Below are positions 7,992 through 16,678 of a stretch of DNA of 64,000 nt, one piece after another. The stretch covers positions 186,001 to 250,000 of the forward strand of contig NZ_JABEQQ010000001.1 in assembly GCF_013184075.1 (NCBI RefSeq), given 5' to 3'. Within the stretch, counting starts at the first letter, position 1. Every line of letters begins with the position of its first letter. The notes below the pieces were generated by a model, which saw only the letters and a list, made by a program, of their open reading frames with translations, ran no database searches and was not told the DNA's origin. Source of the DNA: Lentilactobacillus kribbianus. Lineage in GTDB: Bacteria; Bacillota; Bacilli; Lactobacillales; Lactobacillaceae. Made by a program: the position numbers and the translations under genes.

Positions 7992-8756
7992 CTAGAATAA
8001 ATGTAAGCCTACTGCAACACCAAAGCCTAACGCACAAGCACTAATTAGCGCTTCTACTCCTCGAGCCGGTCCACTAACTAAATTACCCGCCAACAAATCT
8101 CGAACAGCGTTGGTTAGTGGAATACCTGGTAACAACGGCATAACACTACCGATAATTAAATCATCCATATTATGAGCCCAACCGATTCGTACCATCAAAG
8201 CGGAAATCCCCGCCAATAAAAAGGCCGAGCTAAATTCACTCACAAAACGAATATTGAAATAACGATTCATAAAATAAAAGAAAACCCAAGTGATCGCAGC
8301 GACTGCGCAAGCCGGTAAAGCATCAATCACGTTATCTCTAAAAACCACTACTAGTGGTCCACTAACTAAGATGGCTCCTAAGACCTGCATTTTTAATGAA
8401 AAGAAATCATTTTGAATATCAGTTAATTGTAACTGTTGATAAAAAGTTTCAATATTAATTTGTTCCGCCGCAAATTTACGTGATAAATCATTGACTTTAA
8501 CGACTTTAGTTAAATTAAAACTGCGTTTATTGACGTTAATCATTTGAGCTGGAATGTTAGGGTCAGTCGAAGACACCATGATCATGGTTACCGTGATATA
8601 AGCGTTAATAGACTTCATCTTAGCATTATGACCAATACGATAAATAGTATCTTCCACCCGTTGCAGATCAGAACCGTTTTCCACCATAATCTTGCCAGCT
8701 AGCAAACAGGTATTAATCACTAGTTGATAGTACGATTGATTTTCAACACTCGCCAT
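7992..8756 (-). CDS. threonine/serine exporter large subunit, YjjP/DUF1212 type
   Basis: The 254-residue protein starts with a cytoplasmic domain containing ENGSDLQRVEDTIYRIG, the conserved DUF1212 motif, then about five membrane helices, ending with the loop SVMPLLPGIPLTNAVRD typical of ThrE. Start ATG at MASVEN was preferred over an upstream TTG inside the preceding regulator gene; the site AAGGCTGGTG before it is weak, so translational coupling to the DtxR-type gene whose end lies 13 bases downstream of this start is likely. Confidence 0.82.
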   Translation of the reverse strand: MASVENQSYYQLVINTCLLAGKIMVENGSDLQRVEDTIYRIGHNAKMKSINAYITVTMIMVSSTDPNIPAQMINVNKRSFNLTKVVKVNDLSRKFAAEQINIETFYQQLQLTDIQNDFFSLKMQVLGAILVSGPLVVVFRDNVIDALPACAVAAITWVFFYFMNRYFNIRFVSEFSSAFLLAGISALMVRIGWAHNMDDLIIGSVMPLLPGIPLTNAVRDLLAGNLVSGPARGVEALISACALGFGVAVGLHLF

Positions 8757-8769
8757 ATTTGCACCAGCC

Positions 8770-9417
8770 TTACTTAACAAAAATATAATGAGAAGCTTTG
8801 TAGCCAACCGTAATCACTGAATTATCAGCAGTTTTACGCATCTTAACTGCCCCTTCAAAGGCATCATGATCCAAAATTTCAATTTGATCACCAATGTGTA
8901 AATCAACTTCTCCTAAATAATTCAAGAAATCATAGTTATCAATAAACCGGGCTACTTCATAAACATGACCTACTTGAGCATCGTCTAGCCCAATATGATC
9001 CTCTTCTAAATAATCACCTTCTCGGCTAGGGATTACCCCGCCGTGAGGACACTTAATTGGATTACCCAAATAATCATCTAAGTGATCAATCATTTCATCA
9101 CTGGTGACGTGTTCTAACTTCTCGGCCTCTTTATGGACATCTTGTAAATCAAATTTTAATTCGCGATTTAAAAATACTTCCCATAATCGATGCTTTCTAA
9201 CCAACTCTTCGGCATATTCAACCCCTTTATCGGTTAACTTAACCCCCGAGTAAGGTTTATGCGTGACAAAATTTTCGGTCAACATTTTATTGACCATTTC
9301 AGTTACTGACCCAGCGGCAACGTTTAAACTAATTGCTATTTTTTTATTACTAATCATTTTATTGGCTCCGCCCAGCTCAAAAATAATTTTTAAATAATCT
9401 TCTTTCATCGGGGTCAT
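8770..9417 (-). CDS. DtxR/MntR-family metal-dependent repressor
   Basis: Cytoplasmic metalloregulator, 215 residues. The N-terminal winged helix-turn-helix (residues 1-65, MTPMKEDYLKIIFELGG) is followed by the dimerisation and metal-binding domain containing HRLWEVFL, HVTSDEMIDHLD and NPIKCPHGG, and by a C-terminal FeoA/SH3-like domain (about 145-215). Domain order matches manganese- or iron-responsive repressors such as MntR/ScaR/IdeR. Start was put at MTPMKED, nine bases after AGGAG; an in-frame ATG two codons upstream is possible. The CDF exporter gene lies just upstream. Its usual target mntH is far away at 35016 and has its own TetR gene. Confidence 0.88.
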   Translation of the reverse strand: MTPMKEDYLKIIFELGGANKMISNKKIAISLNVAAGSVTEMVNKMLTENFVTHKPYSGVKLTDKGVEYAEELVRKHRLWEVFLNRELKFDLQDVHKEAEKLEHVTSDEMIDHLDDYLGNPIKCPHGGVIPSREGDYLEEDHIGLDDAQVGHVYEVARFIDNYDFLNYLGEVDLHIGDQIEILDHDAFEGAVKMRKTADNSVITVGYKASHYIFVK

Positions 9418-9450
9418 AATCATTTTCTCCTATATCATCTACATTAACTA

Positions 9451-10368
9451 CTAAGGCAGGTCCTTACCTTGATCATAAATCATTTTCTCATGAACGCCCC
9501 GCTTAGCTTCTGCTTGAATCGTCACGTGACTCACTTCGTATTTGTCAGCAAGTACTTCATCAATTTCTCGATAAATAGTTTCAGCCTCACTAATACACAT
9601 ATCTTCTTTTAAATTAACGTGTAATGAAACAATTAAATTATGTTCATCAATTTGCCAAGCATGGATATGATGAACCCCTAATACATTATCTAATTTCATC
9701 AAGTCAGCCTTCATACCATGATAATCGATATCTGCTGGGGCTTCTTCCATTAAAATTTTAAAAGTTTGTCTAATAATTGGCGCTGCTTCGTAAATAATGT
9801 ACAAAGCCACAATAATCGTGATGGCCGGATCTACTAAGGTCCAATTATAAAGTTGAATTAATATCCCACCGATAATAATAGCTACCGATGACAAAGCATC
9901 ACTCATAATATGAAGATAAGTGGCTTTCATATTCAAATTTTTTTGAGCGCCGGCATTCAACAATACCGCTGATAATACGTTAGCTAGTAACCCAACGATA
10001 GAAACAATCAGCATCATCTTACCGTTGATTGGTTCCGGGTGAGAAATCCGTTGAATGGCTTCCACTACTAATCCCACACAGATCATAATTAAAACAATTG
10101 AATTTAAAAAGGCTACGATAATTTGAGCGCGGCGATAACCATACGTACTTTTGCTATCTTGCGGTTTTTTACTGATTCGGTGGGCTACATAACTAAAAGC
10201 AATGGCGGCTGAATCACTCAGATTATGAAATGCATCAGATACCAATGACAAGCTACCAGATAAGCCTCCACCAATAAATTCCACTACCGTAATTAAAATA
10301 TTTAACGTTGTTACCCAAAAGAAGCGTTGGCCACTTACAGTTGAGTCTCCGTGGGTATGTTTGCCCAT
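9451..10368 (-). CDS. cation diffusion facilitator, zinc exporter type
   Basis: Proton-coupled divalent metal exporter of the cytoplasmic membrane; 305 residues with six helices and a cytoplasmic ferredoxin-like C-terminal domain. The four metal ligands H48, D52, H153 and D157 give the HDHD set found in zinc-selective CDF proteins (ZitB/CzcD group), unlike the DDHD-type site of manganese exporters. The N-terminus contains HTHGD. AGGTGG-type site before the ATG. It is followed at 34 bases by the DtxR-type regulator, so the two may be co-transcribed. Confidence 0.9.
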   Translation of the reverse strand: MGKHTHGDSTVSGQRFFWVTTLNILITVVEFIGGGLSGSLSLVSDAFHNLSDSAAIAFSYVAHRISKKPQDSKSTYGYRRAQIIVAFLNSIVLIMICVGLVVEAIQRISHPEPINGKMMLIVSIVGLLANVLSAVLLNAGAQKNLNMKATYLHIMSDALSSVAIIIGGILIQLYNWTLVDPAITIIVALYIIYEAAPIIRQTFKILMEEAPADIDYHGMKADLMKLDNVLGVHHIHAWQIDEHNLIVSLHVNLKEDMCISEAETIYREIDEVLADKYEVSHVTIQAEAKRGVHEKMIYDQGKDLP

Positions 10369-10482
10369 AAAAGCACCTCCACTCTAAAATTATTATCGCA
10401 TTTAAAGTGGGGTTTTGCTATACCCTCAAGAAATTATTCGGTATTTTTAAGTTAACCTAAGATTATTGTTACAAAAGCAAAA

Positions 10483-10510
10483 AATCGGGGATACAAAAGT
10501 ATCCCCGATT
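10483..10510 (-). terminator. strong terminator of an unassigned transcript
   Basis: Perfect 12-bp stem with the arm AATCGGGGATAC, loop TTTT, followed by T residues on the minus strand. No protein gene ends here; the only candidate transcript is the tRNA-like locus at 10511-10625 or read-through from the small MerR-type gene. Confidence 0.88.
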
Positions 10511-10625
10511 AGAATCGAACCGCTGACGATGGTTTAATTAAATTTTACTTCGTTTATTATCGGAGTCTAATTCGGTCTTAGACCAAATTATCCAAGTGCG
10601 CTGTTTGCACCATTAAAAATGAAAC
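10511..10625 (-). ncRNA. degenerate tRNA-like locus or small structured RNA
   Basis: The 373-base gap 10369-10741 has no credible gene. On the minus strand it contains tRNA-like pieces in order: AGCGCACTTGGATA (like the D arm of the tRNA-Arg at 183-256), a 6-bp stem GTCTAA/TTAGAC with a seven-base loop GACCGAA at the anticodon-arm position, about 40 extra bases, then GGTTCGATTC resembling a T loop, and the terminator. T33 is replaced by A and the acceptor and T stems do not pair, so a functional tRNA is unlikely. Confidence 0.3.
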
Positions 10626-10741
10626 TAAGGTTTCACAAAACCCATTTTAAAAACGACATTGAAATTAATCGAAAAATCATCAGCGATTCGTTCTTGCAGT
10701 AAGACTATCACCATTTAAGTTGATAAACAATTTATTTGTTT

Positions 10742-10966
10742 TTAATTCAAGTGACAGTGTTTAATTACATGCTTTAATTCGTCAACTGAAGTTCCATTGC
10801 CTACAAAACACTGAATCATATCCAGCCAATAACTATCGGAATCATCAAATAATAATTCGCTATCGCCAGCTACCTTGGTTGGTAATAATCCGGCCGTCAC
10901 GTATTCACGAATTTGTTCCGGGGCGATATTTACCTTCTCAGCAAACTCCTCTAGCGTCCATTTCAT
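10742..10966 (-). CDS. small MerR-like helix-turn-helix protein
   Basis: A 74-residue protein starting MKWTLEEFAEKVNIAPEQI; the order helix-turn-helix plus REYVTAGLLPTK resembles the N-terminal winged helix of MerR-family regulators (IRYYERIGLLPP region), but the usual dimerisation coiled coil and effector domain are missing. The C-terminal half contains DMIQCFVGNGTSVDELKHVI, which fits MerR helices 3-4. Start is ATG seven bases after AGAGGT. It may be a DNA-binding adaptor or a stand-alone small regulator; the target is unknown. Confidence 0.6.
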   Translation of the reverse strand: MKWTLEEFAEKVNIAPEQIREYVTAGLLPTKVAGDSELLFDDSDSYWLDMIQCFVGNGTSVDELKHVIKHCHLN

Positions 10967-11045
10967 CACAATTACCTCTACTTATCTTACGTCTTATAAA
11001 CAACTATTAAGCGTATTCTACAACCAACCATTTTAAAAGACAAGC

Positions 11046-11444
11046 TTAATCTTCGACCATCCGCCAGTCACCTTCTGCAGCTTTAGAAATCTGGTTTAAG
11101 AAATGTAACAGCCCCTGGGCTTCCTTTTCGTGATCTTGACTTAAAAGATTTAATCCAGCCCCAGTATTCATGGGATTACTTAACGCAAAATTACCATCAG
11201 TTTGATCACCGGTAGAAAATGCCATAACTGTATCACCGGTATCAATCTTAGTAACAATAAAAAACAAACTAAAATCATCATCTTCCGTCATGTAAGCTGG
11301 CATAGCCCAAACATCTTCGGCAATTTCAGCTAGTTCAAATTGACCGTATTTATAATCCTTATGATTAGCTTGTGTAATCGGTGTCGTTAACACAAACATC
11401 ATGTTATCAAATACTGGATCACCCAACTTAATATTATCTTCCAT
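11046..11444 (-). CDS. hypothetical protein
   Basis: Soluble acidic protein of 132 residues with no recognised domain, no signal peptide and no membrane segment. It has an even mix of predicted strand segments (MMFVLTTPI, LFFIVTKI) and a C-terminal helix (LLHFLNQISKAAEG). AGAGGT precedes the ATG. It stands alone between the MerR-like gene and a terminator. Real coding is likely from its length and ribosome site; no function is offered. Confidence 0.65.
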   Translation of the reverse strand: MEDNIKLGDPVFDNMMFVLTTPITQANHKDYKYGQFELAEIAEDVWAMPAYMTEDDDFSLFFIVTKIDTGDTVMAFSTGDQTDGNFALSNPMNTGAGLNLLSQDHEKEAQGLLHFLNQISKAAEGDWRMVED

Positions 11445-11481
11445 TTTATGGTTACCTCTAATTAATTATATTTTAAATACG

Positions 11482-11517
11482 AAAAATGGCCTCCCTATGA
11501 TTGCTAGGGCCTGGCCA
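11482..11517 (-). terminator. terminator after the acetyltransferase gene at 11549
   Basis: Minus-strand stem built from GGCC and CCCTA/TAGGG pairings followed by TTTTT. Confidence 0.8.
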
Positions 11518-11548
11518 AAAAATTCATCTTTTTTATTCTACTACTAAA

Positions 11549-12133
11549 TTAAGCAAATACGAGCTCGGAAACTTTCTTTTGCATATGATAATACATATGT
11601 TCACCAATCATTTGGGTACCGACCGTTTCAAAACCGGAGCGCTCATATAATTTTTTAGCAGCTGGATTTTCAAAATCAACGTTTAGCCCAATCACGTCTT
11701 TACCGTCATTTTTAGCCAAAGTAGGTACCGTCTTTAACAACTTACTTCCAATTCCTTGGCCTTGATATTTAGGTGCCACCGCAATCGAGTCCAAATACCA
11801 TTCATCCCCTAAAGTTTCATTATCCGGAATGTAAGGTTCTTTGAAATCTGCACTTTGCTGAGACAAACTACGCATCACAGAATTAATTGCCTCTTCATTT
11901 TCGCTAGGGTAACCAAACATGACCCCAGCAACTTGGCCATCGACCTCGGCCACCACCGTCGCAGCTTTATCAAATAAATACGTATCTGTTTGATAAGCCT
12001 TAGTGATGACCTTGGCTAAACCAGAGTCAGAGACATCTCCTAAATCCTCTAATTGCATTTCTTCAAAAATAATATCAATTAACGGGGCGATTTGACCGGC
12101 GTCAGTTGATCGTGCATTTCTAATCGTTATCAC
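11549..12133 (-). CDS. GNAT-family N-acetyltransferase
   Basis: Cytoplasmic acetyl-CoA-dependent acyltransferase, 194 residues. The acetyl-CoA-binding motif A is clear: YLDSIAVAPKYQGQGIGSKL, with QGQGIG as the pyrophosphate loop, followed by GLNVDFENPAAKKLYERSGF (motif B). Start was placed at GTG six bases after a perfect AGGAGG; the open frame upstream has no ribosome site. Substrate unknown. Confidence 0.85.
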   Translation of the reverse strand: MITIRNARSTDAGQIAPLIDIIFEEMQLEDLGDVSDSGLAKVITKAYQTDTYLFDKAATVVAEVDGQVAGVMFGYPSENEEAINSVMRSLSQQSADFKEPYIPDNETLGDEWYLDSIAVAPKYQGQGIGSKLLKTVPTLAKNDGKDVIGLNVDFENPAAKKLYERSGFETVGTQMIGEHMYYHMQKKVSELVFA

Positions 12134-12245
12134 AAAAATCCTCCTAGTTTTAGTTTCACCACTTGATAATGAGTAGTGAACTAGTACTTTACTGGATTTA
12201 TGGATTTTTGTCAAAAAAAGCTTATGGTTTCGGTTAGCAATTTAC

Positions 12246-12965
12246 TTATTCTTTACTTTTAGTTTGTAAGTCATCTATTTCTGTTCGAATTTGACTTAGA
12301 ATTTCAATTTGAATTTTTTGAATTTCCATTGTGTGCGGAATTTGTCGTTGGGTTAAATTATCGAGTTTAGCATGTAAAATTCGTAATTCATGCTCTGATT
12401 TCAAATTAACATGGTAGTCATTTTCTGAGTCCATTCGGTCACGATCCGCCGCCCGATTTTGGCTCATCATGATAATTGGTGCTTGTACTGCAGCCACACA
12501 GCTCAATACTAAATTCAATAAAATAAAGGGATATTTATCAAAATGAACCCCAAATAACCCCAATCCATTGACTAACATCCAGCCCACTAAAACAAAGACA
12601 AAAATACCAATAAACCCCCAGCTACCACCGAAATGGGCTACCGCATCAGAAATTCTTTGACCAAAAGTTAAGCTACGATTGAGATGCTCATTTACATCAA
12701 TAATGTCATAATCATCATTTTCTAAAGCCTTCGTCAAACGCTTATTGATTTTTTGAGATTGCTTAATATCTGCCGCAATCAGACTGTTAACGCGCAATAA
12801 TTGATACTTTAATAAATGATGGTTACAGATAAAATCAGTCACTTTGGCTTTGGGAAAATCGGTTTTAATTAAATTACGGGTACTAGTATCCAGCTGTTGC
12901 AAAACCACACCTTCAGTGATCGGATACGTTACCTGATCTACGATACATTGTCTTGTTTCAGCCAT
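12246..12965 (-). CDS. DUF1003 family membrane protein
   Basis: A 239-residue protein with a soluble N-terminal region (1-120), two adjacent membrane helices (about 123-175, WGFIGIFVFVLVGWMLVNGL and FILLNLVLSCVAAVQAPIIM) and a cytoplasmic helical tail beginning NRAADRDRMDSENDY. The segment PIIMMSQNRAADRDR is the DUF1003 signature. Function of the family is not established. The start ATG is preceded by GGAGAAG; an upstream TTG overlaps that site. Confidence 0.85.
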   Translation of the reverse strand: MAETRQCIVDQVTYPITEGVVLQQLDTSTRNLIKTDFPKAKVTDFICNHHLLKYQLLRVNSLIAADIKQSQKINKRLTKALENDDYDIIDVNEHLNRSLTFGQRISDAVAHFGGSWGFIGIFVFVLVGWMLVNGLGLFGVHFDKYPFILLNLVLSCVAAVQAPIIMMSQNRAADRDRMDSENDYHVNLKSEHELRILHAKLDNLTQRQIPHTMEIQKIQIEILSQIRTEIDDLQTKSKE

Positions 12966-12987
12966 TTTTATCTTCTCCAATCTATTG

Positions 12988-13911
12988 TTACTTGGTTAAT
13001 TTAGCCATTAACGGTTTAGGTTGTATTTTTTGTGTAGCTAGGTATTGCTTCAAATCCTCAGGTAATGGACTAATCATGTTAATTTGTTGACCACTAAACG
13101 GATCTACAAATTCCAATTGGTAAGCATGTAAAGCTTGATGTTTAATTACCATCACCTTTTTACCACCATAAAGTTCATCGCCCAACAATGGATGATTGAT
13201 ACTTTGAAAATGCGCTCTAATTTGGTGTGTTCTTCCAGTATGCAACTTCACCTTCACAATTGTGGCATCCGTTAATTCTTCCATTTTCCAGTATTCCGTT
13301 TGAGCTGGTTTACCAGTTTCAGTAATGATTTGATTATAACCTGCTGGATTTTTGGCAAGTGGCGCATCAATCATTCCATGATCATCTAAACCAGTACCAC
13401 TAACAATGGCTACGTAACTTTTGTTAATATCATGATTTTCTTGCATCATGTTAGCCAAACTATTAGCTAAACGATGTCGAGCCACTAAGACTACCCCACT
13501 AGTATCTCGATCTAGTCGCGTAATAATATGGGGTACTAAATTATCACTGTTAATATCTTGCCAATGACCCTTAACCCGATTAACCAAAGTATCTGCACGA
13601 TTGCTAGGTCCGGGAACTGAAGTTAATCCCACTGGTTTATCTACAACTAACCAATTTTCATCTTCCATTAATACCATCAAAGGTTGCTTACTTACAGCTA
13701 CACTGGCGTCAGCCTCTTCTGCTGGTAAATCAATTGTTACCGTTGCTTGCGCGGGTACTTCACTGCCAAACGGTATCTTGATGTCGTTAATAAACACATA
13801 ATCATTAGTTGCTCTTAACTCATGATACATCCGGTGGCTAATACCTTGTTGATTCAAAAAACGTTTTAACCCTATTGTTTGATCACTGTTATTTTGTAAA
13901 GTAAATTTCAC
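12988..13911 (-). CDS. RluA-family rRNA pseudouridine synthase
   Basis: Cytoplasmic enzyme isomerising uridine to pseudouridine in rRNA or tRNA; 307 residues. An S4-like N-terminal part precedes the catalytic domain. Motif II reads TRLDRDTSG (131-139) with the catalytic Asp134, and GRTHQIRAHFQSINHPLLGD is the conserved C-terminal motif. The histidine that usually precedes RLD is threonine here. Start is GTG after AGGAGAG. Target site cannot be assigned. It ends 22 bases before the DUF1003 start. Confidence 0.9.
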   Translation of the reverse strand: MKFTLQNNSDQTIGLKRFLNQQGISHRMYHELRATNDYVFINDIKIPFGSEVPAQATVTIDLPAEEADASVAVSKQPLMVLMEDENWLVVDKPVGLTSVPGPSNRADTLVNRVKGHWQDINSDNLVPHIITRLDRDTSGVVLVARHRLANSLANMMQENHDINKSYVAIVSGTGLDDHGMIDAPLAKNPAGYNQIITETGKPAQTEYWKMEELTDATIVKVKLHTGRTHQIRAHFQSINHPLLGDELYGGKKVMVIKHQALHAYQLEFVDPFSGQQINMISPLPEDLKQYLATQKIQPKPLMAKLTK

Positions 13912-13920
13912 GGTTCTCTC

Positions 13921-14376
13921 CTATATTATTCGTTCAAACATGATTAAGTCATGTGCCCGAATTCCATTTTCATAAATTGGTTGGCGGTAGTTAGCAAAAA
14001 AGTTGGGCCGAATGGCAGCAAAACGAAATCCTAGTTTTTGATAAAAACTAAAATTAGTAATACTGGAATTAGCTGTTCCTACGACCATTTTAGTATACCC
14101 TTTTTGGTGGTAGCGCTGCATCATCTCATTAATCGCATAACTAGCCAAACCACGATTACGATAATCGGGTAACACAGCCACATTTTTTAATTCTATTGTT
14201 TGAGTATCCACCGCTACAAAAGCTAATACGCCCAGTTGATCCAATCCCACCGTAATTTCATACAAATCGGCTTGCCTTATGTATTTTTTCACTTGTGTTT
14301 GATCCGGATCCGCCATGAGCAATAAACCCTTAATTAATTGGGATGAAACGTCAGTATTTTGTATATTTATTTGCAT
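13921..14376 (-). CDS. GNAT-family N-acetyltransferase
   Basis: Acetyl-CoA-dependent acyltransferase of 151 residues. LKNVAVLPDYRNRGLASYAI is motif A with the loop RNRGLA, and NFSFYQKLGFRF is motif B. TTGGAGGCG precedes the ATG. The rluA-like gene follows after nine bases, so the two are probably co-transcribed. Substrate unknown. Confidence 0.85.
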   Translation of the reverse strand: MQINIQNTDVSSQLIKGLLLMADPDQTQVKKYIRQADLYEITVGLDQLGVLAFVAVDTQTIELKNVAVLPDYRNRGLASYAINEMMQRYHQKGYTKMVVGTANSSITNFSFYQKLGFRFAAIRPNFFANYRQPIYENGIRAHDLIMFERII

Positions 14377-14400
14377 TTTTACGCCTCCAATTCACTTTGA

Positions 14401-14428
14401 TTGACATCGTTTTCACAAATGTTACACT
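14401..14428 (+). promoter_or_regulatory. promoter of the NADH oxidase gene
   Basis: -35 TTGACA (14401-14406), 16-base spacer, -10 TACACT (14423-14428), about 50 bases before the start codon. Confidence 0.65.
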
Positions 14429-14480
14429 TACGTTAGTATCCGGTTATTAATCCAAATATAAAATAAAGGAGCCTGTAATT

Positions 14481-15824
14481 ATGAAGGTAGTTGTAATTGG
14501 TTGTACACACGCTGGAACATTTGCGATTAAACAAATTCTAGCGGAACATCCTGATGCTTCAGTAACAGTTTACGAAAAAAATGATAATATTTCTTTCCTA
14601 TCTTGTGGGATTGCGCTTTATTTAGGTAAACAAATTGATGATCCTCAAGGTTTATTTTACTCCAGTCCTAAAGAATTAAAAGATTTAGGGGCCGAAGTGA
14701 AAATGTTACATAAAGTTACTGACGTTGATCTTGATAATAAAACAGTAACCGTCAATAACCTGGACAAAGAAGAAACCATCACCGATAGTTACGACAAATT
14801 GGTCGTTACTACTGGTTCTTGGCCCATCATCCCACCAATCAAGGGCATTGATAATAACAAAGTTTATCTTTGCAAGAACTGGAACCATGCCAAAGAATTA
14901 TTCGATGTGGCTGCTGATGCAAAGCGAATCACAGTAATTGGCGCTGGTTACATTGGTGCTGAACTAGCCGAAGCTTATAGTCGTACTAACCATGACGTCA
15001 CCTTAATCGATGGTGCCGATCGAGTTATGCCAAAATATTTCAATAAAGAAATGACCGATATTATCGAAAAAGATTATACCGACCATGGTGTTACCTTAGG
15101 CTTAGGTGAATTAGTGCAAGAAATCAGTGGCGATGATGTTTTAACCGTCAAAACTAATAAACACGAATACGAAACTGACTTAGTTATTCTTTGTGTTGGT
15201 TTCAGACCTAATACCGAACTATTTAAAGGCAAGTTGGACATGTTGAAAAATGGTGCTTTGATCACTAATGATTACATGCAAACTTCTGATCCTGACGTGT
15301 TTGGTGCCGGTGATAGTGTAGCTGTTCACTACAATCCAACCCACATTAACGCTTATATTCCATTGGCAACTAACGCGGTTCGCCAAGGTATCTTAGTGGG
15401 TAAAAATATCGAAAAGCCTACCGTTAAATACATGGGAACTCAATCCACTTCCGGCTTAATGTTATACGAACGAACCGCCGCTTCTACTGGTTTAACGATT
15501 GAAGCTGCTAAACAACAAGGCATGAAGAATGCTCGTGAAGTGCGCTTAACTGATAACTATCGTCCAGAATTTATGCGCACCACGACTCCAGTAGTGATGT
15601 CATTAACTTACGATGCTGATACTAGAAAGATTCTTGGTGGTGCACTAATGAGTCTTTATGATGTTTCTCAATCAGCTAATACCCTATCAGTTATGATTCA
15701 AAATGGTAATACTATTGATGATCTCGCTATGGTTGATATGTTATTCCAACCACAATTTGATCGACCTTTCAATTACCTTAACGAATTAGGTCAAGCAGCA
15801 CAAGCTCAAGAAGCTAACAAATAA
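14481..15824 (+). CDS. nox: FAD-dependent NADH oxidase (Nox type)
   Basis: Cytoplasmic flavoprotein that reoxidises NADH with oxygen, in lactobacilli usually forming water; 447 residues. The N-terminal FAD loop is VVVIGCTHAG (3-12), the single redox-active cysteine is Cys42 in FLSCGIALYLG, the NAD loop is VIGAGYIGAELAE (about 155), and DVFGAGDSVAV is the second FAD motif. This order is that of the NADH oxidase / NADH peroxidase / CoA-disulfide reductase group; water-forming oxidase is the best call but peroxidase cannot be excluded. AAAGGAG before ATG. Monocistronic between a promoter and a terminator. Confidence 0.9.
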   Translation: MKVVVIGCTHAGTFAIKQILAEHPDASVTVYEKNDNISFLSCGIALYLGKQIDDPQGLFYSSPKELKDLGAEVKMLHKVTDVDLDNKTVTVNNLDKEETITDSYDKLVVTTGSWPIIPPIKGIDNNKVYLCKNWNHAKELFDVAADAKRITVIGAGYIGAELAEAYSRTNHDVTLIDGADRVMPKYFNKEMTDIIEKDYTDHGVTLGLGELVQEISGDDVLTVKTNKHEYETDLVILCVGFRPNTELFKGKLDMLKNGALITNDYMQTSDPDVFGAGDSVAVHYNPTHINAYIPLATNAVRQGILVGKNIEKPTVKYMGTQSTSGLMLYERTAASTGLTIEAAKQQGMKNAREVRLTDNYRPEFMRTTTPVVMSLTYDADTRKILGGALMSLYDVSQSANTLSVMIQNGNTIDDLAMVDMLFQPQFDRPFNYLNELGQAAQAQEANK

Positions 15825-15831
15825 ATAAATC

Positions 15832-15864
15832 AAAAGGATCTGGTTAAAAACCAGATCCTTTTTT
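15832..15864. terminator. bidirectional terminator
   Basis: Stem AAAAGGATCTGG/CCAGATCCTTTT with T runs in both directions, serving nox (plus) and the small hypothetical gene at 15863 (minus). Confidence 0.9.
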
Positions 15865-16282
15865 ATTGAGCACTCATTATTGTTAATTCATCAAGAGTTT
15901 TTCCCTGATCATTATGAAGTACCTGCCAACTATTGGTACCACCAAAGTATAAAAATAGTCCGACTTCGTTCACACTTTTTAAGCTGACATCTTTAGTAGT
16001 AATAAAATCACTAAAGTCGTTTTTATGCTCTTCACGTAATTGTTGTGCAAACCGGGCGCTAAAACCAACCTCACCGTTTTTATTTAAAGGAACTTTAGAA
16101 GCCAGTTGCGCACCAGCCTTAATAACTAACTGATTTCTTTTTTGCCAATAAACTATCGCTTGACTGCCGTTATAGTCTACGTAAAACGGCATTGTAGCTA
16201 GTTGTTGATTAAATCGATGAGTGGCCTTCCCCTTTTTGGGTGCCTTAACTGCAGCAGATTTAATGCCCAATAACGCTAACAA
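15863..16282 (-). CDS. hypothetical protein, translationally coupled
   Basis: A 139-residue basic protein without a recognised domain. It starts at TTG inside the last codons of the preceding gene (7-base overlap), with GGTGG just upstream, which suggests translational coupling. The body looks globular (VDYNGSQAIVYWQKRNQLVIKAG, VGLFLYFGGTNSWQVLHND). The residues after the hydrophobic MLALLGIKSAA are lysine-rich. No function is offered. Confidence 0.6.
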   Translation of the reverse strand: MLALLGIKSAAVKAPKKGKATHRFNQQLATMPFYVDYNGSQAIVYWQKRNQLVIKAGAQLASKVPLNKNGEVGFSARFAQQLREEHKNDFSDFITTKDVSLKSVNEVGLFLYFGGTNSWQVLHNDQGKTLDELTIMSAQ

Positions 16283-16548
16283 CTGCCACCAATGGCTAAA
16301 CTGCGAGTTTTGAGTATTTTGTAACTCTGCATCACTTCCGTAACCGGTTGATTAGCTACTTGAATGGCAACAATTCTTTCAGCCTTAATTTTTAACGGCT
16401 TAGTACTAATCACTGCAGTGCCATCAGATTGTACAAATAAATAGGTAGCTTGTTTGGGAAGTGGACTAATTGTTGTTTGAATCGTTAACGTCACATCTTT
16501 ATCCTGTAGCACTAATTGTTGCTTTTCATTAGTTAATTTTATTGTCAT
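16276..16548 (-). CDS. hypothetical protein
   Basis: A 90-residue soluble protein made mostly of predicted beta strands (KLTNEKQQLVLQDKDVTLTI, YLFVQSDGTAVISTKPLKI). GGGGAATT precedes the ATG at MTIKL; the open frame upstream lacks a site. It overlaps the next gene and forms a two-gene operon with it. The pair may act together; function unknown. Confidence 0.6.
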   Translation of the reverse strand: MTIKLTNEKQQLVLQDKDVTLTIQTTISPLPKQATYLFVQSDGTAVISTKPLKIKAERIVAIQVANQPVTEVMQSYKILKTRSLAIGGSC

Positions 16549-16678
16549 AATAATTCCCCACTGAATTTGCGTCATTTTATTTTAATAATAACCTATTTCA
16601 ATCCTAAATAGCAGATTAAGGTATACATCCACTACGTTCTTCCGCTAAAATATTAATATTGAAATTAGGAGGGGTTTC

